A DNA stretch of 64,000 nucleotides, taken from Bufo bufo. Lineage: Eukaryota > Chordata > Amphibia > Anura > Bufonidae. The translations under genes were made by a program, and so were the position numbers. Shown in pieces: positions 56,634 to 64,000 of the stretch. The stretch covers positions 588,406,471-588,470,470 of the forward strand of contig NC_053390.1 in assembly GCF_905171765.1 (NCBI RefSeq), in the 5' to 3' direction. How positions within the stretch are numbered: the stretch's first letter is position 1; each line of letters begins with the position of its first letter. The notes beneath the pieces are model-generated. The model saw nothing but the letters and a program-made list of their open reading frames with translations, ran no database searches and was not told the origin of the DNA.

Positions 56634-57315
56634 ACACATGATCACAAAAACACCAGTCTAATCACTCAGTATAGTACTTCCAATAAAGAAATTCTGAATA
56701 TACTACAAAAACATTGGCACATTCTTCTTCAAGACCCTCATCTGAAAAAACACCTCTCAACAAAACCAAAAATCACCTACAGGCGAGCACCCATAATCAA
56801 GAATCTTGTGGCCCCCAGTAGACCAAAACAACAAAAAACGAAAAAACAGGTCAATATGACACAAATCGACCAATCAGGCAGCTACAAATGCAGAACAACC
56901 CGATGTCTATGCTTCCACACTATAACACATAATAAACAAACATTTACATCCGACACCAACCAAACCACTTTTCAAATAAAACATCACCTCCCATGCCAGT
57001 TATCATATGTCATTTATCTCATTGAATGCGCCTGCAGCCTACAATATGTCGGCCGCACAATTTAACCACTACATTGCAGATTAAACCAGCACAGGCACAA
57101 TATCCAGAAACTCTACCCTAAACACAGTGTCTCTAGACACTGGGCCAACATCTCAGAGAAAGAAAAACACCAAATCAAAATTACTCAGATTGATCATATT
57201 CCATATAATCCTTACAATAGGTTGTCTCCTCCAAAAACGGGAAATCTATTGGATATATCAACTTAATACACTCTTGCCAGAGGATCTAAACAAAATCCAA
57301 GAACTAATTGTATAA
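56634..57315 (+). pseudogene. Penelope GIY-YIG endonuclease fragment
   Basis: The reading from about 56634 gives a linker with DPHLKKHLSTKPKITYRRAP and LKN-like IIKNLVAPSRPK (typical of Penelope proteins between RT and endonuclease). A Cys-rich stretch KCRTTRCLCF follows, then the endonuclease core SYVIYLIECACSLQYVGRTI (57003-57062, the GIY and YIG segments). A TAA at 57063-57065 interrupts it; reading through, PLHCRLNQHRHNI and SVSRHW supply the conserved Arg and His. A frameshift near 57225 leads to LLQKREIYWIYQLNTLLPED and the stop at 57313-57315. The enzyme would nick target DNA for retrotransposition. The RT domain is missing, so the copy is 5' truncated and dead. Neptune-like affiliation is a guess. 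Confidence 0.82.
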
Positions 57316-58189
57316 TGCATCCAGCCGTCTGCCTCAAATAACATCCAAGAATGCATAATAATACTACTTCCTTCATAATAATTACTAATTCCATTACTAG
57401 ATCAACCAGTACACAAAATATGAATAAAAATACATCCTGATCAGATAAAATATACAAGAACAAAACTGTGATAGGATGATATAGAAAAAAACGTACACAC
57501 CTCACAATAGTACACACCTCACAATAGTACACATCAGTGCACCGCCAATTCTATTGGTTTTATTGTTCTTATTTATTTTTCCGATGGGTACACCTGTTTT
57601 ATATTATTTCATTTTTCTCCCCAAACCTTTCCCTTCCATCCACGTTTGAAACCTTTCAAGCAAGTGCTAGAAAAAGCAGTCAAAATACTATGTACTATGT
57701 TTCCTTTCCTTTGATAAACATTTACATTATGAGGACCTTCAAAGATGGCTCCTCTGCCAGTTCTCTGAAGCCAAAACTGCTCACATACAAACTTGCTGTA
57801 GCCAGCAGCTCCCTGCCAGCAAATCACATTGGATTAATGAGAGGCACACCTTCCCACTCTGAAACCTAGCACAGACATGCGGTGTGGGGGACTGCCCCCC
57901 TTTCAGTCTTCTTAACTGGACACAAACAAACCCTAGCAGTTGTCTTCAAAGGAGCAGTGAAAAGGGACAGGAGACATCAAGGTATCATAAGGTAATTATA
58001 GATCTTTTGGCAACCAACTACAGGCAGTCACCCAGTAACTATTCCAATATACTATCACTATACAAGAGCCACATACATATCCCTGTTATTTTGGCCATTT
58101 CCATATATATATATAAGGGACTAGACTGCCAACCACACATGTGTGTATGCGTGGGTGTGTGTGTATATATATATATATATGTGTATATA
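57316..58189. other. Penelope 3' region and unassigned sequence
   Basis: 57644-57688 (TTTGAAACCTTTCAAGCAAG then TGCTAG, AAAAAGC, TCAAAATAC) is a diverged copy of the terminal segment at about 59740-59785. The rest is unassigned; GT- and TA-rich microsatellite occupies 58100-58189. Confidence 0.5.
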
Positions 58190-59115
58190 CAGTACAGACC
58201 AAAAGTTTGGACACACCTTCTCATTCAAAGAGTTTTCTACATTTTCATGACTATGAAAATTGTAGATTCCCACTGAAGGCATCAAAACTATGAATTAACA
58301 CATGTGGAATTATATACATAACAAACAAGTGTGAAACAACTGAAAATATGTCATATTCTAGGTTCTTCAAAGTAGCCACCTTTTGCTTGGATTACTGCTT
58401 TGCACACTCTTGGCATTCTCTTGATAAACTTCAAGAGGTAGTCCCCTGAAATGGTTTTCACTTCACAGGTGTGCCCTGTCAGGTTTAATAAGTGGGATTT
58501 CTTGCCTTATAAATGGGGTTGGGACCATCAGTTGAGTTGAGGAGAAGTCAGGTGGATACACAGCTGATAATCCTACTGAATAGACTGTTAGAATTTGTAT
58601 TATGGCAAGAAAAAAGCAGCTAAGTAAAGAAAAACGAGTGGCCATCATTACTTTAAGAAATGAAGGTCAGTCAGTCAGCCGAAAAATTGGGAAAACTTTG
58701 AGAGTAAGGGCTATTTGACCATGAAGGAGAGTGATGGGGTGCTGCGCCAGATGACCTGGCCTCCACAGTCACCGGACCTGAACCCAATCGAGATGGTTTG
58801 GGGTGAGCTGGACCGCAGAGTGAAGGCAAAAGGGCCAACAAGTGCTAAGCATATCTGGGAACTCCTTCAAGACTGTTGGAAGACCATTTCAGGGGACTAC
58901 CTCTTGAAGCTCATCAAGAGAATGCCAAGAGTGTGCAAAGCAGTAATCCAAGCAAAAGGTGGCTACTTTGAAGAACCTAGAATATGACATATTTTCTTGT
59001 TTGTTATGTATATAATTCCACATGTGTTAATTCACAGTTTTGATGCCTTCATAGTCATGAAAATAAAGAAAACTCTTTGAATGAGAAGGTGTGTCCAAAC
59101 TTTTGGTCTGTACTG
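58190..59115 (+). mobile_element. Internally deleted Tc1/mariner transposon
   Basis: Ends CAGTACAGACCAAAAGTTTG on the left and the inverse on the right, flanked by TA, in a TA/GT/TGTA microsatellite setting. The terminal repeats are very long (about 58190-58468 and 58881-59115). They include the last roughly 30 codons of the transposase, so an inverted piece of coding sequence sits at the left end. The central transposase region is deleted. Confidence 0.88.
58602..58987 (+). pseudogene. Deleted Tc1 transposase (N- and C-termini joined)
   Basis: Starts MARKKQLSKEKRVAIITLRN with the first helix-turn-helix, then meets a stop soon after the deletion joint near 58700. The C-terminal part reads [20 protein letters not shown] then W, so the catalytic Glu box remains but both Asp boxes are lost. 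Ends at 58987 after GGYFEEPRI. Confidence 0.88.
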
Positions 59116-59544
59116 TATGTATGTATGTATGTATGTATATCTGTATATATGTGTATGTATATATACTGTCCACCCCATAGTTAAAATACATAAAATATAT
59201 ACTTGAGGCAAATTTTACCTGACTGCCATTTCGTGAGGCAAACTGTCATTTTCATGAGACAAACTGCACCAGACTGCCAACCACACACACATATATATGA
59301 ATGTGACGCAGAGACATCCTTAGATACCTTACATATAGGTATCCGTACACACATCTCTGCTGGAGAGACGCAGGGCAACTTTTTCTCTGCAAAAATAGTG
59401 GGTGCCTGCCATTAAAAAACAATTAAAAAACAACTAGAAAGATACATAAGCAAAGAGTATACTTTTATTTATTGATTGATTGGTTTTAAATTAAGCATAT
59501 ACCATTGCTATATGATGTATAACGGGAAGGGTAATGTCAATCAA

Positions 59545-59803
59545 CCCAACCCAAACACGCCCCGTTTCATCCCCCCCACCCCTCCCTTTGGCCTGCGCGC
59601 CAAAAACTCCCATTTTAGATGTGTTTTAAATGTGTTGTAATTCCCCTCAGTGTATACAGTCCTGATGAAGAGGGCAATCCAGCCTTCGAAAACACGTAGA
59701 GTACCCTGCAAATAAAATCGCTTATCTGTCCGATGATTTGGGTCTGAATCTTTCCAAGCAAGTGCCGGAAAAAGCGCTCAAAATACGGTTTTTACCACCC
59801 AAA
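59545..59803 (+). repeat. Penelope terminal repeat, right
   Basis: Plus-strand copy of the terminal segment: AACCCAACCCAAACACGCCC to GCGCTCAAAATACGG then TTTTTACC. It matches the left segment at 56370-56615 in inverted orientation. Confidence 0.85.
59658..59703 (+). ncRNA. Decayed hammerhead-ribozyme-like motif
   Basis: AGTC, CTGATGA, A, GAGGGC-AATCCA-GCCTTC, GAAA, then ACACGT A GAGT. Stem II and both core boxes are intact, but the stem III palindrome has one change (ACACGT) and stem I no longer pairs well (AGTC against GAGT). Probably inactive. Confidence 0.55.
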
Positions 59804-59894
59804 TATTATATGAAATTACATTGCCATACAGATTGTGCACAGTAATAATAATGCCGGCACAGATTCCACAGTAGTTATAATGCAGTTATAATGC

Positions 59895-60560
59895 CTCCAT
59901 ATTAATATCCCCCCGTAGTGCCTCCAGTATTTATAATTGCTCCCTATACTAGCCCCAGTATTTATAATAGTCCTCTGTAGTAGCCCCAGTATTTATAATA
60001 GTCCTCTGTAGTAGCCCCAGTATTTATAATGACCCTATGTAGTGCCCTCTAGTATTTATAAGGTTCCCTGTAGTGCCCCAGTATTTATAATTGCCCCCTG
60101 TAGTAGCCCCAGTATTTAAAATGGCACCCTGTAGTACCACCAGTATTTAAAATAGACCCCTGTAGTGCTCCCAGTATCTATAATGGCCTACTGTAGTGCC
60201 CCCAGTATTTACAATGCCCCCTGTAGTGTGTCCAGTATGTTTAATGACCCCCAGTAGTTCTCACAGTAATGTCCCCAGTATTTATATATACTACTGTGCG
60301 GGGGCACAATTTGGACATAACTACTGTGAGGGGGGCACAATATGGGCATTACTACTGTGAAGGGGCACAATGTGGGCATTACTACTGTGAGGGGGCAGAA
60401 TGTGGGCATCTGTACTGTGTGGTAGCATAAAGGGGAAAGCAATAATCTAGATTACCTTGTCAAACCATAGCTTACTACTGTGAGGGGTCCCCCTTTATGC
60501 TAATTACAGTGAGGGGGCACCATGTGGGCATTACTACTGTGAGTGGGCACAATGTGGCCA
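59895..60560. repeat. Minisatellites, two types
   Basis: 59895-60260 repeats CCCCAGTATTTATAAT with CCCTGTAGTGCC at about 30-bp spacing. 60290-60560 repeats TACTGTGAGGGGGCACAATG with GGGCATTAC at about 31 bp. Both resemble G/C-rich repeats inside the composite element at 16.9-17.4 kb. Confidence 0.75.
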
Positions 60561-60795
60561 TAACGGGGGGGATTTTTTTTTTGCTCATGGCAGAGTAGGA
60601 CGTGCAGGAGAACGGCTCCTCCACAATTCCTTATCTAATCGCTATCCATCCGACCAAACACACCAGAAAACCTACCAAATGGGGCAGAAAACGGCTAGAG
60701 GTCCCTCCGAGGCCAAACAGCAGTAAGAAAACACCAGTATTCAAAAGTTTTTTGGCTCCCAGAATACTACAGCGGGACCACAGGCTACTCCCAAG

Positions 60796-61700
60796 ATGGC
60801 CGCCAAAGCGCCTCTCCCGGCATCAGACTGCAGCGCGCGCACCTCACCCTTTGACAGAGAGTCGGGTAGCCCTTCCTCGAGCGCTTCTATCGGGGGATGG
60901 GACCTCAGAGCTCAGCTGCAAGCTCTACCCACAAAGGACAATCTAGAAAAATCTGTATCCAGGCTGGAGTAGACCTACCACGTGGAAATGGAGGTACTAA
61001 AAGGGGAAATCAAACACCTGGGTAACCGGGTTGAAGCCTCAGAGAAATCACAGGAGGCCATACAGGGGCACTTACAGGATCACCAGGAGGACGGTCCTAA
61101 GAGCCCATTCCCAGCAAATATCCCAATTGTTGTCCCATCTTGACGATATGGAGAACCGCCACCGCAGGAACAACTTGCGGATTAGAGGGGTCGCGGAGTC
61201 GGTTCAAACCTGTGACCTAGAGGCCACGATTCAAGCCTTATTCGGCTCCCTACTTAATGGATCAGTTTCATTACGCATTGAGCTGGACTGTATACATAGA
61301 ACTCTAGGCCCCAGATCAACTGACGAGGCTAGGCCCAGAGATATTGTATGCCGCATACACTTTTTTAAAATAAAAGAGGTCATTCTAAAAGCTGCCAGAC
61401 AGTCAGAAAAGCTGGAGATCAGGGGCTCTCCCATTCAGATTCTTCCGGACCTTTCAACTACACAGAGCAGTGAGGCTCTTGCTTACGCTATTACACTTCC
61501 ATCTTTCCTAGCTCCACGCCAGGAAAGATGGAAGTTCGGCGATGTTCAGAGACCCAGAAGATCTCCCCAAGTTCCTGGAGACTTTCGCACTACCATCGGT
61601 GTCCTTACTGGATTGGCCAACTGTGTTGTCCCCATTGCCTTTGCCTACAAGGGAGCGCTGGGTGTCCCCCAGAGCATCTAAGCAGCGGAAGACACCGTGA
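60796..61700 (+). pseudogene. L1/Tx1 ORF1 protein (RNA-binding) pseudogene
   Basis: Begins MAAKAPLPASDCSARTSPFD. A coiled-coil-like region follows, with a stop near 60968 (after SVSRLE). Frame changes lead to QISQLLSHLDDMENRHRRNN, then LRIRGVAESV, HRTLGPRS and RPRDIVCRIHFFKIKE, the conserved core of LINE-1-type ORF1 proteins. A further shift near 61540 gives DPEDLPKFLETFALPS and the end VSPRASKQRKTP, with TGA at 61698-61700. These proteins coat LINE RNA as trimers; this copy cannot be made intact. Confidence 0.8.
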
Positions 61701-62238
61701 ACTATGTTACACCTTGCTAAATGTTATATTTAAGCTGATATGCATACGTATGCTGTTATTGTCAGTTCGGGTTAGGTTTCTTATGGGAGGGAGGAAGCCC
61801 ATGAGGGCTTCACTTGAGTGGCTCTCCTTACGGCTTGTGGCGTGGGAGGCTGAGTGAGCCACTTTGGGTCTTATTGGGGTCTGCCTGGAGGGGTCCTCAT
61901 GGTGAAGTTAGGTGTGCATCTTATTAGTCAGTTATATGTTGGATAGTATTATGCTCTATCATCCATATTTGTTATAACCCATATGCAGGAATGAGGGGGG
62001 GGGGAAGCCTGTCGCTTCATTAGGGCTTTCACTTCTGTTTTCTCACAAGGTAGCAGGAGGTGTTTCCTTACCTTCTACTGTTTTCTTAATACTTGTACCA
62101 TATTTTTATTGGTCTACAAGAGTTTTGTGTTATGTTTGTATGTTTACCCTGGTTCGTCTTGTCTTTCCTTGTGTTTTTTCCTTCCTTTTCTATTTCCTGG
62201 TATACATATTTTGTGATTGAACTCTCACAAATAGTACT
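61701..62238. other. Spacer between ORF1 and ORF2 of the L1/Tx1 LINE
   Basis: Long inter-ORF region with T-rich stretches; no ORF supported. Confidence 0.6.
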
Positions 62239-62699
62239 ATGGCCTCTGTCAAGATATGTTCATACAATATGAATGGCTTGAATGACCCCGCCAAGAGGAA
62301 TCAAATCCTATACAATCTCCATAAACAGAGGGTTGGTATAGCCCTCTTGCAGGAGACGCATTTTAAATCGGGAAATGTTCCCTCCTGCAGGAATCGGTAC
62401 TTCTCGATATGGGCTCATAGTACATTTGATTAATCCAAGGCTAGAGGGGCATCTATAGCTATCCATAAATCAGTTCCTTGCACCATATTGAATACTGTGT
62501 CTGATTGTCTTGGCCGTTACATCTTTCTTAAACTGTCTATATCCTCTAGGATGATTGTGGTGGCGAACGTTTACTTCCCTAACACGGGGCAGACTTAATT
62601 CGCCTCCACGGTATCTGTCGCTTTGGATGAATTTGCAGAGGGTCTTCCAATTATCATGGGTGGGGATATTAACTTCCCCTTGGATGCTACACTAGATAC
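62239..62699 (+). pseudogene. L1/Tx1 ORF2 endonuclease domain, truncated
   Basis: Starts MASVKICSYNMNGLNDPAKR (the N-terminal SxNMNGL motif of apurinic endonucleases), then LLQETHFK (catalytic QET-like), VVANVYFPN and MGGDINFPLD (GDFN-like). In-frame stops occur after SIWAHSTFD (62431-62433) and NTGQT. The domain is cut at LDATLDT by the element at 62700. Confidence 0.85.
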
Positions 62700-63542
62700 G
62701 CGTAAAGGCCCCCCACAAGAAGGTGTGGGGAAATATCCTTATTAAAATATAACTTTTATACGATATGCAATAAAATACACCAAGGGATGCATCAACATAA
62801 CATACATACATACATATAAGGGGTCCAATTGGGTACCCCACTGCTGGTAGAGCAAAGGTAAATAAATGGATCTGCTGCGCCTTGTGGACGCAAGCAATTT
62901 TTCCGACAAACAATTTAATCAGAAAAGATACCTACCCTCTTTTCAAACTGCCTTTGTAGACCTTACCCAGGTCTACAAGGAACAGATTACGTCTTGGTGG
63001 GAGGTGCAAAGCCTAGACAGCTATATTAAAAACAACATTGTCCCCAGGGGGCTACGTATTTCTCTCCTCCCAGCAGCCCGCTCACGGCATCCAGGTTTTT
63101 TAACCAAGTGGGAACACAAAGCCACCAATAGTTCCTTCAGACTCATGAAGCTGCTGCTGGAGGAGGAGAAAAATACTTTAGCTACCCTTAGTCAGAAATT
63201 GACAGAGTATATGGAGGTAGTGCAGACTTTTTCACAGGAGGTGGAGTTTCAGAATAAAGAGAAACAGCTACAACTTACTTTGGAAAAATATCAATACCAC
63301 CTTAAAGAGAGAAAACACCGGCAGTTTATTAGAGATCTCTCTGATTTTAAAGAAAATCGCATATATTCGTCCCTTGGTAACACAAGAATAAAATACATCC
63401 CTTGGTGTATTTTATTGCATATCGTATAAAAGTTATATTTTAATAAGGATATTTCCCCACACCTTCTTTTGGTGGGCCTTTACGCATATAGAACCTTGAA
63501 ATATCAGTGAGTTTTTTTCAACCATTAGCCCCACTCAACAAC
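62700..63542 (+). mobile_element. Inverted-ended element with 15-bp duplication, probably Penelope-like
   Basis: TGCTACACTAGATAC occurs at 62685-62699 and 63543-63557, a 15-bp flanking duplication. The ends 62700-62792 and 63394-63485 form an inverted repeat of about 92 bp (GCGTAAAGGCCC...ACACCAAGGGATG) with few mismatches. The right side continues 57 bp further. Between lies the 187-codon ORF. A partial inverted end plus a longer direct end and a 15-bp duplication fit Penelope-like insertions better than cut-and-paste transposons. Confidence 0.6.
62866..63429 (+). CDS. Coiled-coil ORF, likely N-terminal Penelope protein part
   Basis: A 187-residue open frame. It contains WWEVQSLDSYIKNNIVPRGL then RISL, a region SSFRLMKLLLEEEKNTLATL, a Glu/Lys/Gln-rich heptad stretch (about 100-150) that should form a coiled coil, and ERKHRQFIRDLSDFKENRIY. 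From memory, similar RGLR and RK-FIRD-DY motifs precede the RT in amphibian and fish Penelope-like proteins; I could not check this. The last roughly 17 residues read into the right inverted repeat, so the protein is artificially terminated. No RT follows. Confidence 0.5.
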   Translation: MDLLRLVDASNFSDKQFNQKRYLPSFQTAFVDLTQVYKEQITSWWEVQSLDSYIKNNIVPRGLRISLLPAARSRHPGFLTKWEHKATNSSFRLMKLLLEEEKNTLATLSQKLTEYMEVVQTFSQEVEFQNKEKQLQLTLEKYQYHLKERKHRQFIRDLSDFKENRIYSSLGNTRIKYIPWCILLHIV

Positions 63543-63557
63543 TGCTACACTAGATAC

Positions 63558-64000
63558 AACAGTTTTATAGGTACCCCTGCGCTGCCGCTAGTTCCCTATG
63601 TGTCTTTACTACCCTGGTGCCACTCCAGGGAGCTGCTGCTGGTTCTCCGTATGAGTTCCCTGCCCGAACTCAAAACAATCTGCCTAATGGGGAATATAAA
63701 ATTGAGTGGATCCCCGTACTGAAAACAAGACACTTACTTATATAGATATATCAAATTTAGCAAATGTCCAACTATGCAGCCAGTATGGATATATGAAAGA
63801 TGATCTCACCTATATCTTTCTATTTCCAAATGATCCGACGTTCCCGGCTTACATTGGTATTATGGGGCAGGCAAAATACTTGTTCCTTCCGTGGTAGTAA
63901 AAGTAGCTCTGTCTTCTTGCTTCCCCTTTCCTGCACGCCGCTGTAGCCGGTAACTGGCGTGCGTGCGGGGAAGCTGGTAGGAGTTAGTCCAAGAACGCTC
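63558..64000. other. No gene recognised
   Basis: Follows the 15-bp duplication. Some L1 continuation would be expected, but I cannot recognise endonuclease or RT motifs in any frame. Short ORFs at 63507-63722 and 63706-63897 have no known features. Confidence 0.4.

Larger units (their letters stand above)
56220..59803 (+). mobile_element. Penelope-like retroelement remnant with inverted ends
   Basis: Left terminal segment (56370-56615) and right terminal segment (59545-59803) are inverted copies of each other over about 250 bp. Each carries a hammerhead-like motif, and between them lies a GIY-YIG endonuclease fragment of Penelope type. Further left (minus strand reading, 56220-56370) the sequence looks like the element's 5' leader and includes GACGGTAAGC, a possible splice donor. 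A short third piece of the same terminus lies at 57644-57688. No reverse transcriptase part is left. Penelope-like elements are known for such partly inverted terminal repeats, for GIY-YIG endonucleases and for hammerhead motifs. Confidence 0.75.
60590..62699 (+). mobile_element. L1/Tx1-type LINE, 5' part
   Basis: It holds a degenerate ORF1 (60796-61700), a spacer of about 540 bp and the start of ORF2 (endonuclease, from 62239). At 62699 it is interrupted by another element. No reverse transcriptase is visible before the window end. Confidence 0.8.

Noticed and set aside
58463..58648. Minus-strand ORF with hydrophobic start
   Set aside because: Overlaps the terminal repeat and leader of the deleted Tc1; no support as a gene.
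59181..59415. Short ORFs around the AGACTGCCAACCACACA repeats
   Set aside because: They arise from microsatellite and simple repeats flanking the deleted Tc1.
62700..63485. Classifying the inverted-ended element as a DNA transposon
   Set aside because: The 15-bp duplication does not abut the right inverted repeat; 57 bp lie between. No transposase-like motif in the ORF.

Overview
The window looks like intergenic or intronic DNA from a large, repeat-rich vertebrate genome, most likely a frog or toad. That placement is inference. It rests on the mix of Tc1/mariner families, CR1-like and L1/Tx1-like LINEs, hAT elements starting TAGAG-TGAGCG, TTAA-flanked palindromic elements, Penelope-like pieces, and short repeats whose sequence I associate with anurans. 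I see no host protein-coding gene, tRNA or rRNA. Nearly every recognisable coding segment belongs to a transposable element, and most are broken.

Layout. 1-6874: four Tc1/mariner elements. The first has an intact 340-residue transposase; the other three are broken. A 58-bp perfect inverted repeat with a hammerhead-like motif lies between the third and fourth. 6875-10823: mostly featureless, with one LINE/SINE-like relic and one decayed inverted-repeat element. 10828-15705: a 4.9-kb TTAA-flanked non-autonomous element made of hairpins, nested tandem repeats and foldbacks; a 5.75-kb sister copy lies at 44283-50032 in the same orientation. 16530-20728: nested MITEs and a decayed Tc1 that itself received a later element carrying another hammerhead-like motif. 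20943-21695: a solo LTR. 23903-28366: an old CR1-like LINE on the minus strand, split by a younger plus-strand LINE that keeps a 522-residue reverse transcriptase ORF.

28752-43134 is the main object: a 14.4-kb hAT transposon with a perfect 8-bp target duplication. It holds a broken BED-finger transposase gene on the minus strand. A second hAT-type element carrying two giant palindromes sits inside that gene. Upstream of the gene, inside the transposon, lies a satellite-like array of about 95-bp units spanning 7.4 kb, itself interrupted by a solo LTR. 43817-54451 holds a Harbinger-type MITE, the second TTAA element, another Tc1, a MITE with a LINE fragment inside, and another hAT-type MITE.

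56220-59803 is a Penelope-like retroelement remnant. It has a GIY-YIG endonuclease fragment flanked by inverted terminal segments, each carrying a hammerhead-ribozyme-like motif; an internally deleted Tc1 has landed between them. 60590-62699 is the 5' part of an L1/Tx1-type LINE (ORF1 plus the start of ORF2). It is interrupted by an element with inverted ends, a coiled-coil ORF and a 15-bp flanking duplication. The most interesting themes are the hammerhead-like motifs at four or five sites, the transposon that carries a satellite array, and the paired TTAA elements with quantised internal tandem repeats.
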